A stretch of 64,000 nt of DNA from Brachybacterium sp. Z12 (GCF_014400405.1 NZ_CP060496.1:1922001-1986000); one strand, 5' to 3'. Shown: positions 1 to 10,196, numbered from the stretch's first letter. Notes: generated by a model from the letters alone, not told the origin. Numbers and translations: made by a program.

Positions 1-652
1 TCCGCACGGTGACGGTGCGCTCGGAGACGGTGCGGCCGTGGCCCGAGCATCCGGTGCAGGGGCTCTCGATGACGTCGCCGTGGCCCTCGCAGGTGGGGCA
101 GGGCGCCATCGTGACCATCTGGCCGAGCAGCGACTGGGCGACGCGCTGCACATGGCCGGAGCCGTTGCAGGCCGTGCAGCGGGTGGGGCTTGTGCCGGGT
201 TCGCAGCAGGAGCCGGTGCAGCGCTCGCACAGCACCGCGGTGCGGAAGCTGACCTCCTCCTCGGTGCCGAAGACGACGTCGCGCAGGTCGATCTTCACGC
301 GGCGCAGCACGTCGCCGCCGCGGCGCTGGCGCGGGACCGGGCCCTGGCCGCGGCCGCGCATGCCGGAGGCACCGGCGAACATGTCGAAGATGTCGTTGAA
401 GTCGAAGCCGGCGCCGCCGCCTCCGGGGAAACCGCCCATGCCGGGGCCGCCGCCCATGTCGTACTGGCGGCGCTTGTCCGCATGGGAGAGCGTCTCGTAC
501 GCCTGGGAGACGCGCTTGAACTTCTCCGCCGCCTCCGGATCCGGGTTCACGTCCGGGTGGAGGGTGCGGGCGAGCTTGCGGTACGCCTTCTTGATCTCCT
601 CGGTCGAGGCTTCGCGGGAGACGCCGAGGAGGTCGTAGTAATCGTCGTTCAC
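1..652 (-). CDS. dnaJ: chaperone protein DnaJ (DnaJ2 type), 3' end outside window
   Basis: This is the N-terminal ~217 residues of a DnaJ/Hsp40 co-chaperone, which delivers unfolded substrates to DnaK and stimulates its ATPase in the cytoplasm. The GTG start at 652 gives [15 protein letters not shown], a typical J-domain start, with the HPD tripeptide in LHPDVN near residue 35. A Gly/Phe-rich segment follows at about residues 70-110. Four cysteine repeats of the zinc domain are then visible ([32 protein letters not shown]). The substrate-binding C-terminus lies beyond base 1. It sits 101 bases downstream of hrcA on the same strand, the actinobacterial hrcA-dnaJ2 arrangement, so HrcA probably represses it through the CIRCE site at 1802. 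Confidence 0.95.
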   Translation of the reverse strand, partial: MNDDYYDLLGVSREASTEEIKKAYRKLARTLHPDVNPDPEAAEKFKRVSQAYETLSHADKRRQYDMGGGPGMGGFPGGGGAGFDFNDIFDMFAGASGMRGRGQGPVPRQRRGGDVLRRVKIDLRDVVFGTEEEVSFRTAVLCERCTGSCCEPGTSPTRCTACNGSGHVQRVAQSLLGQMVTMAPCPTCEGHGDVIESPCTGCSGHGRTVSERTVTVR

Positions 653-753
653 TGCAGTGGGGTCCTTACCGGGGAGTCGGGGCCGCGGGCGGCGGGCCCG
701 GGGCGTCGAGAGGCATGGCAGGGCGGGCGGTGGTCCACGGAGCCCGCACGAGG

Positions 754-1764
754 CTATTCGAGAAAGCGGGAGACGTAGCGGGCGATGGCCTGGACGGTGG
801 AGATTCCGGTGACGTAATCCATCCGGCTGGGCCCCAGGATCGCCACATGGGAGCCCGCGCCGTACCCGGCACCGACCACGGCGGCCTGGTGTAGCGCCTG
901 CTCGTGGAGCTCGGAACCGATGCGCACCTCGACGGCTCCCGGGGAGGCATGCATGTCGGTGAACAGGCGCAGCAGCACCAGCTGCTCCTCGAGCACGTCC
1001 AGCAGAGGCTCCACATCACGGGCGAAGTCCTCGGCGGAGCGCGCGATGTTGGAGGTGCCGGCCATCATGATCCGGCCCTCTGCACGAGTCGCCGCCAGTG
1101 CCGTCAACGCCTCCGCCACCTCAGCGGCGGCAGGGCGATCGGGCTGCGGGAGCGACGCGAGATAGTCGGCCAGAGGCGTCGCCAGGTCGGTGACCTCGCG
1201 GCCCGCCACCGTCCGATTGAGGTGATCGCGCAGCACCGCGTAGTACTCAGCAGGTTTGCCCGCGATGACGGGAACGGTGCGCTGGTCCACGCGGCCGGAT
1301 TCGGTGATCAGCACCACCAGCAGCAGCGAGTCGGCGACCTTGACCAGCTCGACGTGGCGGATCCTCGCCTGCCGCCGGGCCGGGTATTGCACCATGGCCA
1401 CCTGCTGCGTGAGCTGCGCGAGCAGGCGCACGGTGCGGCCCAGCAACTCTTCGACGTCGCCGGCGTCCTCGAGCAGCGCGCGGATCGCCCGACGTTCGGG
1501 CGCCGAGAGCGGCTTGATGGTCGCGACGTGGTCGACGAAGGCGCGATAGCCCTTGTCGGTGGGGACACGGCCCGCCGAGGTGTGGGGCTGATGGATCAGC
1601 CCCTCCTCCTCGAGCAGCGACATGTCGTTGCGCACCGTCGCGGCGGAGACTCCGAGCTCATGGCGCTCCAGGAGCGACTTGGAGCCGACGGGTTCGCGCG
1701 TGGAGACATAGTCCTCGACGATCGCGCCGAGGATCTGGAGCTTGCGGGCGTCCGTCTCGCTCAC
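754..1764 (-). CDS. hrcA: heat-inducible transcription repressor HrcA
   Basis: HrcA binds CIRCE operators and represses class I heat-shock genes; GroEL normally helps it fold. The 336-residue length is normal. The N-terminal winged helix (about residues 5-70) has the family motifs [30 protein letters not shown] and [14 protein letters not shown]. The GAF-like dimerisation region follows. The start is GTG at 1764, directly inside an AGGAGGTG Shine-Dalgarno-like stretch, so the spacing is unusually tight, but no other start fits the family N-terminus. A CIRCE element lies 38 bases upstream, which implies autoregulation, and dnaJ follows on the same strand. Confidence 0.97.
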   Translation of the reverse strand: MSETDARKLQILGAIVEDYVSTREPVGSKSLLERHELGVSAATVRNDMSLLEEEGLIHQPHTSAGRVPTDKGYRAFVDHVATIKPLSAPERRAIRALLEDAGDVEELLGRTVRLLAQLTQQVAMVQYPARRQARIRHVELVKVADSLLLVVLITESGRVDQRTVPVIAGKPAEYYAVLRDHLNRTVAGREVTDLATPLADYLASLPQPDRPAAAEVAEALTALAATRAEGRIMMAGTSNIARSAEDFARDVEPLLDVLEEQLVLLRLFTDMHASPGAVEVRIGSELHEQALHQAAVVGAGYGAGSHVAILGPSRMDYVTGISTVQAIARYVSRFLE

Positions 1765-1801
1765 CTCCTGCGCTGCGTGCGTCCGTCTCGTGTGGTCTGG
1801 A

Positions 1802-1828
1802 TTGGCACTCTCTCATGCCAGGTGCCAA
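1802..1828. promoter_or_regulatory. CIRCE operator (HrcA binding site)
   Basis: The arms TTGGCACTC (1802-1810) and AGGTGCCAA (1820-1828) are separated by exactly 9 bases, as in the CIRCE consensus TTAGCACTC-N9-GAGTGCTAA. Seven of nine arm pairs are complementary. The site is 38 bases upstream of the hrcA start and 61 bases upstream of the divergent DUF3097 start. It is the expected place for HrcA autoregulation. Confidence 0.9.
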
Positions 1829-1888
1829 TCCTACGCGTCCCGGCGCGCTGCGCGGGGAGGCGTTCGCCACGGGTGTACGGTATCGCGC

Positions 1889-2776
1889 GTGTCTGCTCCC
1901 TCCGCTCGCTTCCCCGACCGGTACGGCCGTGACGTGCTCTCCTCCGGCCCTCCCGCGCATCACCGTCGGCGCCCCGTCGCCCGCGAGGTCGCCGCGCAGA
2001 AGGGGCTGGTCGTCGAAGAGGCCTCGACCGGCTTCACCGGTGCCGTGACCCGGGTCGAGAAGATCGCCGGCGAGCTGGTCGTCGAGCTCGAGGACGGGCG
2101 CGGTGTCCGGCGCACCTTCCCGCTCGGCCCCGGGTACATGATCGATGGGAAGCCCGTCGTGCTCAGCCGCGCCGTCGCGACGTCCTCTGCACCAGCGCGC
2201 AAGCGCTCCGCCTCCGGCTCCGTCTATGTGGACGGGGTGAAGGCGCGCACCGCCCGTGCGTCCCGCATCTGGGTGGAGGGCACCCACGACGCCGAGCTGG
2301 TGCAGAAGGTCTGGGGCCACGACCTGCGCATCGAGGGCATCGTCGTCGAGCAGCTGGAGGGCGCCGACAATCTCGCCGAGCGGGTGCGCGAGTTCGGGCC
2401 CGCTCCGGGCCGTCGGCTCGGAATCCTCGTGGACCACCTGGTGAAGGGGTCCAAGGAGTGGCGGATCGCCGCTGAGGTGATGGCTCTGCCCGGCGCCCGT
2501 GGCAACGTCACCGTGCTCGGCCACCCGTACGTCGACGTCTGGCAGGCGGTCAAGCCCGCGCGCGTCGGCCTCACCCGGTGGCCACACATCCCCAAGGGCA
2601 CCGACATCAAGGTGGGCTCGCTCGCCGCGCTCGGCTGGCCCCATGAGGACAAGGCGGACATCGGCCTGGGCTGGAAGCGGATCCTGTCCACGGTGCGCTC
2701 CTACGCCGACGTCGAGCCGACCCTCTCGGGCCGCATCGAGGAGCTCATCGACTTCGTCACCGTCGATCACTCCTGA
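1889..2776 (+). CDS. DUF3097 family protein
   Basis: This 295-residue protein of unknown function belongs to a family conserved in actinobacteria. The start VSAPSARFPDRYGRDVL matches the family N-terminus. Later segments such as SRIWVEGTHDAELVQKVWG and ILVDHLVKGSKEW resemble the TOPRIM-like nucleotidyl-hydrolase core annotated for this family; that reading is from family knowledge. I chose the GTG at 1889 over the longer open frame because the upstream part overlaps the CIRCE/promoter region and because a TACGGT -10 box (1876-1881) ends 7 bases before it, which suggests a leaderless transcript. It is divergent from hrcA. Confidence 0.85.
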   Translation: MSAPSARFPDRYGRDVLSSGPPAHHRRRPVAREVAAQKGLVVEEASTGFTGAVTRVEKIAGELVVELEDGRGVRRTFPLGPGYMIDGKPVVLSRAVATSSAPARKRSASGSVYVDGVKARTARASRIWVEGTHDAELVQKVWGHDLRIEGIVVEQLEGADNLAERVREFGPAPGRRLGILVDHLVKGSKEWRIAAEVMALPGARGNVTVLGHPYVDVWQAVKPARVGLTRWPHIPKGTDIKVGSLAALGWPHEDKADIGLGWKRILSTVRSYADVEPTLSGRIEELIDFVTVDHS

Positions 2777-2778
2777 GC

Positions 2779-2792
2779 GGGGGTTATCCCCC
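2779..2792 (+). terminator. short GC hairpin after DUF3097 (possible terminator)
   Basis: GGGGG-TTAT-CCCCC starts 3 bases after the DUF3097 stop codon. There is no T tract, so it is only a possible weak terminator or 3' mRNA stabiliser. Confidence 0.4.
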
Positions 2793-2862
2793 ACCCGATG
2801 CGGCGGCTCGCCACGCTGACGGCAGGGAACCGCGCTCGATAGGCTGAGCCCATCATCCCGAT

Positions 2863-2880
2863 GCCGGTCTTCGGACCGGC
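2863..2880 (+). promoter_or_regulatory. UUCG-tetraloop hairpin in the 5' leader of the DUF4870 gene
   Basis: GCCGGTC-TTCG-GACCGGC is a perfect 7-bp stem with a stable C(UUCG)G tetraloop. It ends 6 bases before the Shine-Dalgarno AGGAGAAGG (2887-2895). A TAGGCT -10-like box at 2840-2845 would place it inside the transcript. It could stabilise the mRNA or insulate the ribosome-binding site; no T tract follows, so it is not a normal terminator. Confidence 0.5.
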
Positions 2881-2899
2881 CCGACCAGGAGAAGGAACC

Positions 2900-3619
2900 A
2901 TGAGCCAGACTCCGCACCCTCACGATCCGTACGGCACCGAGCCCGGCACCCCCGAACCGCAGGCCGCCGAGCCGGGCAGCCCGACGTCGGATCCCGCCCT
3001 CCACCCTCACGATCCCTTCGCCTACGACGACAGCACCCGGCAGAACCCTGCCGCGCAGCAGGCGCCTGCCGCCGATCCCTACGGCGCCCCGGCGGCGACC
3101 GGGGCCCCGGCATACAGCGCTCAGTCCCCGTACGGCGCACAGTCCCCGTACGGTGCCCCGCAGTCCGCACCCGCCGGTGACGGGACCGATCAGCCGGCTC
3201 CCGGCACCAAGGGCGTCTACGAGGGGCCGCTGGACGGTCAGCCGCTCAGCCGCTCCGACTCGCGCATGTGGGGCATGTTCTCGCAGCTCGCAGTGGTCCT
3301 CGGGCACGTGGTCAGCTGGGGCTTCCTCGGCTGGGTCGGCCCGCTGATCATCTTCCTGATGTACAAGGACCGCGATCGCTTCGTGCGCTTCCATGCCGCG
3401 GAAGCTCTGAACGGCGCGATCGCCGTGGTCATCGCGCAGATCGTCCTGACCATCGCGGTCACGATCTTCGGCGTGGTCACCCTCGGGATCGGCTGGGCTC
3501 TGTACCCGCTGGTCGGGCTGCCGGCCCTGCTCCAGCTGATCTTCTCGATCATCGGCGCGGTCAAGGCCAACCAGGGTGAGTACTGGACCTACCCGGTCAA
3601 TCTCCGCCTGGTGAAGTGA
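2900..3619 (+). CDS. DUF4870 domain membrane protein
   Basis: This 239-residue protein has a disordered cytoplasmic half rich in Pro, Ala, Gln and Tyr (about residues 1-115, with repeats of the type SPYGAQSPYGA). A DUF4870 membrane domain follows, with hydrophobic segments near residues 127-155, 172-198 and 200-225. The motif RFHAAEALNGAIA between the first two segments is typical of the family. The molecular role is unknown. The ATG at 2900 is preceded by AGGAGAAGG at good spacing. It ends just before a bidirectional terminator shared with the convergent hemW. Confidence 0.85.
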   Translation: MSQTPHPHDPYGTEPGTPEPQAAEPGSPTSDPALHPHDPFAYDDSTRQNPAAQQAPAADPYGAPAATGAPAYSAQSPYGAQSPYGAPQSAPAGDGTDQPAPGTKGVYEGPLDGQPLSRSDSRMWGMFSQLAVVLGHVVSWGFLGWVGPLIIFLMYKDRDRFVRFHAAEALNGAIAVVIAQIVLTIAVTIFGVVTLGIGWALYPLVGLPALLQLIFSIIGAVKANQGEYWTYPVNLRLVK

Positions 3620-3649
3620 CCTCCCCGGCGCTCAGAGCGCCGTGAGCAC

Positions 3650-3685
3650 AAGAGCCCCCGAGATCTACGGATCCCGGGGGCTCTT
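3650..3685. terminator. bidirectional intrinsic terminator
   Basis: AAGAGCCCCCG (3650-3660) pairs perfectly with CGGGGGCTCTT (3675-3685) across a 14-base loop, in the gap between convergent DUF4870 and hemW. The A/T ends of the arms give a short T stretch in both directions. Confidence 0.85.
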
Positions 3686-3705
3686 GCTCTGCGCTCACAC
3701 CCGGC

Positions 3706-4853
3706 TCAGGGCACCAGGTCGCGGATCACTGCATCGGCGAGCAGCCGCCCCTGCCGGGTGAGCACGGCGCGGCCGGCGTCGAGCGCTTCCGGGTCGAGGT
3801 GCCCGCGCTCGCGGTGCACCGCGAGCATCGGGCGTCGCTCCTCGGGGACCACGTCGACGGAGAGGCCATCAGCGATCCGCAGCTCGAGCATGATCTTCTC
3901 GACCAGCCGATCCTCGGCGGCGACCCGCTCGGAGTCCGCCACCGGCATCTCGCCCGCGGCGAGCATCCTCGCGTAGCGGCTGGGATGCTTCACGTTCCAG
4001 GAGCGCAGACCGTCGCGGTGACGGTGGGCTCCGGGGCCGATCCCCCACCAGTCCGTGCCGCGCCAGTAGGCGAGGTTGTGGCGGGAGCGCTGCTGCTCGG
4101 TGCGGGCCCAGTTGGAGACCTCGTACCAGGACAGACCGTCGGCACGGGCGAGGTCGTCGACCAGCTCGTACTTGTCGGCCATGTCGTCCGGGTCCGGCGC
4201 CTCGAGCTCGCCGCGGCGCAGCTGCCGTGCCATCGCGGTGTTGCCCTCGATGATCAACGAATACGCCGAGAGGTGATCGACTCCGCAGGCCAGGGCAGCC
4301 TTCACCGAGGTCTCCACGTCGTCTATCGTCTCGCCCGGGGTGCCGTAGATGAGGTCGAGGCTGACGTCGAGGCCGGCCTCCCGGGCCCAGGCCACGGCCT
4401 GTGGCACCTTCTCGGGATCGTGGGTGCGGTCCAGGGTGGCGAGCACCGACGGCACGGCGGACTGCATGCCGAAGGAGACGCGGGTGATGCCACCGGCGGC
4501 GAGCCGGGACAGCGAGGCGCGGGTGACGGAGTCGGGGTTCGCCTCGGTGCTGACCTCTGCGTCCTCGGCCAGGGGGATCAGAGTGCGCAGGTGCTCGAGC
4601 ATCGCGACCAGGTCATCGGCCGGCAGCAGGGTGGGGGTGCCGCCGCCGAAGAACACGGTGGAGACCTGGTCGTAGTCGTATCCGGCCTCGCGGTCGCTCG
4701 CGAGGGTCAGATCCATCTCGCGCATCGCGTTGGAGGCGTACTCGGCCTGGGAACCTCCCCGCCGAGCTCGGTCGCGGTGTAGGTGTTGAAGTCGCAGTAC
4801 CCGCAGCGCACCGCACAGAAGGGGACGTGGATGTAGACGGATAACGGGTTCAC
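3706..4853 (-). CDS. hemW: heme chaperone HemW-like radical SAM protein, one frame break
   Basis: HemW-type radical SAM proteins (once called oxygen-independent coproporphyrinogen III oxidase-like) bind heme and insert it into target proteins. The start is GTG at 4853, overlapping the MOSC stop as GTGA. The first frame gives SVYIHVPFCAVRCGYCDFNT with the CxxxCxxC cluster motif. The reading frame then changes at the C run 4757-4760, which is one base short, and continues with FFGGGTPTLLP, the family GGGTPT motif, to a normal end. The corrected length is about 382 residues, normal for HemW. The true CPDH catalytic activity is usually absent in this subgroup. Confidence 0.88.
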
Positions 4854-5568
4854 AGGCCCATCCCCAATCCGAGCCCTCGGCCCGTCGAGCGTAAGCGGTC
4901 CGGGAAGCCGGGATCCTCACCGGCGCGTCGCAGTGCGTTCTGGGCGCTGCCGACGAGCGAGTCGTACAGCACGGTTCCGCTCACCTCAGCCCAGTCGAGC
5001 AGGTCGCGGGCCTGCTGCGGGTCCAGCCCGCGGAAGGCGTTCCCGATGGTGACGCCGTGCTCGGGTCGGTGCAGCACCTCGATCGTGTCGCCGGCGGAGG
5101 TCTCCCCTCGACGAGCACCCGGAAGTAGGCACCTGCGCGGCCCGCGGCGGTGAAGTGACGGCCCCAGCGTCGGTCCCCGATCCAGGCGGCGAAGGTGCCG
5201 CAGGGATTGCGCACGGCGGTGGCCTCGAGCTCGGCGGTCCCGATCCGCCAGCGCTCCCCGATCACCGTCTCGTCGGTGTCCTGCCCGGTCGTCACGAGGT
5301 TCTCCCCGAACGATCCATCGGGCAGGTCCAGTCCATGCGCCGCGGCCAGCGCCTCACGGGTTTCGCGCGCGAAGGCGTAGACGGCCTTGAAGATCCCGCC
5401 GTGGTGCTCCCGGTCGCCCTGGACGTCGCCGAGCACCCCGTGGGGCAGCAGCCGGACCGGGCCGTCGACCGGTCGTTTGTCGATGCCGCTCATCAGGCCG
5501 CTCGCGGCGACCGGGAAGAGCTGGGCGACGGTGCAGACCGCCGCGATGCGTCCGGTCCCGGTGCTCAC
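4850..5568 (-). CDS. MOSC domain protein, one frame break
   Basis: MOSC domains are beta-strand-rich modules related to the molybdenum cofactor sulfurase C-terminus and to YiiM-type proteins; they are thought to transfer sulfur or detoxify N-hydroxylated compounds. The corrected protein has about 239 residues. Visible family features are [28 protein letters not shown] with the conserved Cys, and a C-terminal RAL-like helix. The frame changes at C run 5104-5107, one base short; the N-terminal part ends [12 protein letters not shown] and the next frame continues with an open frame to TGA at 4850. The start GTG at 5568 overlaps the lepA stop as GTGA, so lepA-MOSC-hemW look translationally coupled. 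Confidence 0.85.
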
Positions 5569-7445
5569 TTCTTCTTGGAGTCCTTGTCCTTGGGCATGTC
5601 GCCCTCGTCGGAGGAGAGCGCGGCGATGAAGGCTTCCTGCGGGACCTCGACGGAGCCGATGTTCTTCATGCGCTTCTTGCCCTCCTTCTGCTTCTCCAGG
5701 AGCTTGCGCTTGCGAGAGATGTCGCCGCCGTAGCACTTGGACAGCACGTCCTTGCGCATCGCGCGGATGTTCTCGCGGGCGATGATGCGCGAGCCGATGG
5801 CGGCCTGGATCGGCACCTCGAACTGCTGGCGCGGGATCAGCTTCTTGAGCTTGCCGGCCATCTCGACACCGTAGTTGTAGGCCTTGTCGCGGTGCACGAT
5901 CGCGCTGAAGGCGTCCACGGGCTCGGCCTGCAGGAGCATGTCGACCTTGACGAGGTCGGCGATCTGGGAGCCGGAGACGTCGTAGTCCAGCGAGGCGTAG
6001 CCGCGAGTCTTGGACTTCAGCTGGTCGAAGAAGTCGAAGACGATCTCGGCCAGCGGCAGCGTGTAGCGCAGCTCGACACGGTCCTCGCTGAGGTAGTCCA
6101 TCCCTCCGAGCGTGCCGCGCTTGGACTGGCACAGCTCCATCACGGCGCCGATGAACTCGCTGGGCACCAGGATGGTGGCCTTGGTGATCGGTTCGCTGAT
6201 CTCGTGGACCTTGCCCACGGGGAAGTCGGAGGGGTTCAGCACCTCGACCTCGCTGCCGTCCTCCATCAGGACCTGGTAGACCACGGACGGGGCGGTGGAG
6301 ATCAGGTCGAGGTTGAACTCGCGCTCGAGCCGCTCGCGGATGATCTCCAGGTGCAGCAGCCCCAGGAAGCCGACGCGGAAGCCGAAGCCGAGCGCGGTGG
6401 AGGTCTCGGGCTCGTAGAGGAGCGCGGCATCGTTGAGCTTGAGCTTGTCCAGGGCGTCGCGCAGCACCGGGTAGTCGGAGCCGTCGATCGGGAACAGTCC
6501 CGAGTACACCATCGGCTTGGGCTCCGAATAGCCCTCGAGGGCCTCGGTCGCGCCGCGGATGGAGGTGGTGATGGTGTCGCCGACCTTGGACTGGCGCACG
6601 TCCTTCACGCCGGTGATCAGATAGCCGACCTCGCCGGGGCCGATGCCCTGGGTGGCGCGCGGCTCGGGCGAGCTGACACCGATCTCGAGCAGCTCGTGGT
6701 GGGCGCCGGTGGACATCATGTCGATGCGGTCGCGCGACTTGAGGCTGCCGTCGATCACACGGATGTAGGTGACCACGCCGCGGTAGGTGTCGTAGACGGA
6801 GTCGAAGATCATCGCGCGGCAGGGAGCCTCGGGGTCTCCCTGCGGGGATGGGAGGGTGCGGACCACATGATCCAGCAGGTCCTCGACACCGACGCCGGTC
6901 TTGCCGGAGACGCGCAGCACGTCGTCGGGGTCGACCCCGACGAGCTGACCGATCTCCGCTGCGTACTTCTCGGGGTCGGCGCCTGGCAGGTCGATCTTGT
7001 TCAGCACCGGGATGATGGTGAGGTCGTTCTCCATCGCCAGGTACAGGTTCGCGAGCGTCTGCGCTTCGATGCCCTGTGCGGCGTCGACCAGCAGGATCGC
7101 GCCTTCACAGGCGGCGAGCGAGCGGGACACCTCGTAGGTGAAGTCGACGTGACCGGGGGTGTCGATCATGTTCAGCGCGTAGTTCACGCCATCGACCTGC
7201 CAGGGCATGCGCACGGCCTGGCTCTTCACGGTGATGCCGCGCTCGCGCTCGATGTCCATGCGATCGAGGTACTGGGCGCGCATCGCGCGGTCCTCGACGA
7301 TCCCGGTGATCTGCAGCATCCGATCGGCCAACGTGGACTTGCCGTGGTCGATGTGGGCGATGATGCAGAAGTTGCGGAGCCGCTCCTGGGGCGTGGACGC
7401 GGGAAGGATGTCCCGTGCCTCGTCGGCAGCGATCCTCGGGGTCAC
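5565..7445 (-). CDS. lepA: elongation factor 4 (LepA) GTPase
   Basis: LepA/EF4 is a ribosome-associated translational GTPase linked to back-translocation and to 30S biogenesis under stress. The 626-residue length is normal. The G1 motif AHIDHGKST is at residues 30-38, followed by the switch motif [12 protein letters not shown], the G3 motif DTPGHVDF and the G4 motif NKID. The C-terminal LepA-specific domain ends with a lysine-rich tail (KDKDSKKK). The frame is intact. It starts with GTG at 7445 and overlaps the downstream MOSC gene. No frame break is seen, unlike its neighbours. Confidence 0.97.
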   Translation of the reverse strand: MTPRIAADEARDILPASTPQERLRNFCIIAHIDHGKSTLADRMLQITGIVEDRAMRAQYLDRMDIERERGITVKSQAVRMPWQVDGVNYALNMIDTPGHVDFTYEVSRSLAACEGAILLVDAAQGIEAQTLANLYLAMENDLTIIPVLNKIDLPGADPEKYAAEIGQLVGVDPDDVLRVSGKTGVGVEDLLDHVVRTLPSPQGDPEAPCRAMIFDSVYDTYRGVVTYIRVIDGSLKSRDRIDMMSTGAHHELLEIGVSSPEPRATQGIGPGEVGYLITGVKDVRQSKVGDTITTSIRGATEALEGYSEPKPMVYSGLFPIDGSDYPVLRDALDKLKLNDAALLYEPETSTALGFGFRVGFLGLLHLEIIRERLEREFNLDLISTAPSVVYQVLMEDGSEVEVLNPSDFPVGKVHEISEPITKATILVPSEFIGAVMELCQSKRGTLGGMDYLSEDRVELRYTLPLAEIVFDFFDQLKSKTRGYASLDYDVSGSQIADLVKVDMLLQAEPVDAFSAIVHRDKAYNYGVEMAGKLKKLIPRQQFEVPIQAAIGSRIIARENIRAMRKDVLSKCYGGDISRKRKLLEKQKEGKKRMKNIGSVEVPQEAFIAALSSDEGDMPKDKDSKKK

Positions 7446-7594
7446 CGGCTTTGGTCCTCTCGTCGATGGCGTGCCGGCACCGCTGTGCCGGTATCGGTCA
7501 ATGGTCTCACGCGCGCGGGGTGCTCACCCGCGCCTGCTCGCCGCGCCGGGCGGACGTCACACCCGTCCCCGAACGGATGTTCCGCCTGCGCCGG

Positions 7595-8509
7595 TCAGTT
7601 CGCAGGATGGAAGTAGGTGGTGCCCAGAGCCCGGGTGACGGCGCCGGTGACCATCTGCAGCTGCTCCATCTCGTCGTCGAAGGATTCGACGATGTCGTCC
7701 AACGGACGGAAGCGCAGGCTCGCCAGCGCACGGCCGACGATCTGCCTGCCGGGTTCGGCGGTGCCGAGGCGGTCGAAGCTGTTGCCGTGCAGCTTCGCGA
7801 GCGCCTCGAGCGCCGCGTCGATCTCTCCGAGGCAGTGCGCGGCCGAGCGCGGGAAGATCGAGTCCAACAGCAGGAATTCGATCGCACGCGCCGCCCGCAC
7901 CCGACCCCGATATGACCGGATGTACGCCTCGTGCGCGCTGCAGGAGCGCAGCAGCATCACGGTCGCGGCATCGGAGGAGTCCTCGAGATCATGCGCCTGC
8001 AGGTTCCGCGCAAGCATGTCGACCCGCTCGAGCAGCTGGCCGATCCGCAGGAACAGCCACGCCTCGTCACGGGTCATCGAGGAGTCCACGAGCCCGTCGA
8101 CCACCGCACAGCGGTCCTTCGCGAACTGGAAGGCGCCGTGCATCCGGGAGGGGCGCACACCGCGCGGGAGCCCCAGGGTGGTGGTGTTCAGCGATTCCCA
8201 GACCTCCGTCGACAGCGCCTCCCGCACGCCCCGGGCGTTCTCGCGCGCGGTCTGCAGGGCGCCTGCCACCGAGGAGGGGTTCTGACGGTCGGTGACCAGG
8301 CGATCCAGCACCCGCTGCACCGTGAGGTCCGAGTCCTCGACGTCCTCGACACCGAAGATCTGGTAGACGCCGCGGCAGGCCGGAGCCGCGTCGAGGGAGG
8401 CGTCCTCGGTGATCGCCTGCAGCATGACGTCGAGGATGCGGGCGGTCTGGTCGGCACGCTCGACATAGCGACCGATCCAGAACATCGAATCGGCGATCCT
8501 ACTGAGCAT
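7595..8509 (-). CDS. alpha-E domain protein (DUF403)
   Basis: This all-helical protein of about 304 residues belongs to the alpha-E family, almost always encoded beside a circularly permuted ATP-grasp gene. The start MLSRIADSMFWIGRYVERADQTAR is the family signature. Two adjacent ATG codons (8512 and 8509) are possible; either overlaps the end of the ATP-grasp gene by a few bases. Comparative work has proposed that such pairs take part in peptide modification or ligation together with transglutaminase-like proteins; no such third gene is seen next to this pair. The frame is intact. Confidence 0.9.
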   Translation of the reverse strand: MLSRIADSMFWIGRYVERADQTARILDVMLQAITEDASLDAAPACRGVYQIFGVEDVEDSDLTVQRVLDRLVTDRQNPSSVAGALQTARENARGVREALSTEVWESLNTTTLGLPRGVRPSRMHGAFQFAKDRCAVVDGLVDSSMTRDEAWLFLRIGQLLERVDMLARNLQAHDLEDSSDAATVMLLRSCSAHEAYIRSYRGRVRAARAIEFLLLDSIFPRSAAHCLGEIDAALEALAKLHGNSFDRLGTAEPGRQIVGRALASLRFRPLDDIVESFDDEMEQLQMVTGAVTRALGTTYFHPAN

Positions 8510-10196
8510 CATCGCGGGCCTCCTCGGCCGTGTCGGCGGGCGCCCCGGTCTCGTCCGCCACGTCATCGATGTCGATGAGGGGGATCGCCGAGGTCACGGG
8601 TTCGGGCTCGGCCTCCACCGGCTCCACCCGGTCCTCGCGAGGGTCGTCGTACTCGTCGTAGCTGTCGTCCAGCGGGTCCTCGATGTCGTCGACCACCGCC
8701 TCCGGGGCCTGGGACTGGGACTGGGACTGCGTCGGGCCGGCGTCAGGGGTGCGCACCGGGGCGAGCACCCAGGTGTCCTTCGAGCCGCCGCCGCGCGAGG
8801 AGTTCACGATCATCTCGCCGCGGGGCAGCGCGCCACGCGGGTGAGCCCGCCGGGCAGCACCCACACGTCATCGCCGCTGTTCAGCGCGAAGGGGCGCAGG
8901 TCCACATGGCGCGGCTCGGGCCCCTCCTCGACCAGGGTGGGGACGGTGGACAGCTGCACCACGGGCTGGGCGATCCACCCGCGCGGATCGGCCTGCAGGC
9001 GCTCACGCAGCACCCCGAGCTCCTCGAGGGAGGCGGCGGGGCCGATCACGATGCCCTTGCCTCCGGAGCCGTCGACCGGCTTGACGACCAGCTCGTCGAG
9101 CCGGTCCAGCACCTCTTCCAAGGACTCCGGCTCCTCCAGACGCCAGGTGTCGACGTTGGGCAGGATCGGCTCCTCGGCGAGGTAGTAGCGGATCAGGTCC
9201 GGCACATAGGTGTAGGTGAGCTTGTCGTCACCGATGCCGTTGCCGATGGCGTTGGCGACCACCACGTTGCCGGCGAGGATCGAGCGCACCAGCCCGGGCA
9301 CCCCGAGCATCGAGTCGGGCCGGAACACCTCGGGATCGAGGAACTCGTCGTCGGTGCGCTTGTAGATCACGTCCACGCGTCGCAGGCCGGCGGTGGTGCG
9401 CATGTAGATGCGCTCGCCGCGCTCGACGAGGTCCGAGGCCTCGACGAGGTCCACGCCCATGGTGCGCGCCAGCAGGGAGTGCTCGAAGTAGGCGCTGTTG
9501 AAGCGGCCCGGGGTGAGCACCACGACCGTGGCCTCCTCGCCCGCCGTGTCCGGTGCGGCGGCCTGCAGGGCTGCGAGCAGCCTGCCGGGGTACTCGCCGA
9601 CGCGGCGCACGGGGCGGGCGGCGAACAGCTCCGGGAAGCCCTGTGCCATGGCCCGACGGTTCGAGAGCACATAGCTGACCCCGCTGGGGGTGCGCACGTT
9701 GTCCTCGAGCACCCGGAAGTCTCCGGCCCCGTCGCGCACCAGATCGATCCCGGAGATATGGATCCGCACACCGTTGGGCGGGGTGTAGCCGCGCATCGCG
9801 TCGACCACATAGGTGGAGGAGGTGACCAGCTCGGCGGGGATCACGCCATCGGTGATCGCCTGCTGATCCTGGTAGAGGTCATCGAGGAACCGCTCGAGCG
9901 CGCGCACACGCTGCGTGACCCCGGCGGAGACGCGCGTCCATTCCTCGGCGGCGATCACCCGCGGGATCGCGTCGATCGGGAAGGGCCTCTCCTCGCCTGC
10001 GTAGTCGAAGGTGATGCCCTGATCGAGGTAGCTGCGGGCCAAGGATTCCGAGCGGGCGCGGAACTCCTCCAGGCCCAGTCCGGCCAGGGCGTCGTGCAGC
10101 GCCTGATAGGTGGGGTGCACGGATCCGTCGGGAGCGAACATCTCGTCGCCGCCGGTACCGGTCCGGGCGCTGTGGAACAGCGAGAGAGGCAGACAT
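8499..10196 (-). CDS. circularly permuted ATP-grasp protein (DUF404/DUF407), frame breaks
   Basis: These proteins are predicted ATP-dependent carboxylate-amine or peptide ligases. Family segments include FPIDAIPRVI, VRIHISGIDLVRD, FRVLEDNVRTPSG, VDVIYKRTDDEFLD, GNVVVANAIGNGIGDDK, VVKPVDGSGGKG and, after the break, EMIVNSSRGGGSKDTWVL, then an acidic tail. The frame changes at about 8818-8830. The first in-frame ATG is at 10141, but the same frame upstream reads SLFHSARTGTGGDEM, which matches the family N-terminus and has no standard start. The ATG at 10196, with a GAGAAT box 7 bases upstream, is in another frame; I infer a second indel after it. The true start is therefore uncertain. Confidence 0.8.

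Noticed and set aside
1658..3394. A 578-residue open frame on the minus strand across DUF3097 and DUF4870
   Set aside because: It is an antisense shadow of two recognised plus-strand genes with good starts. Very GC-rich DNA gives many such long false frames, for example 5892-7616 opposite lepA and 30917-31828-like frames opposite others.
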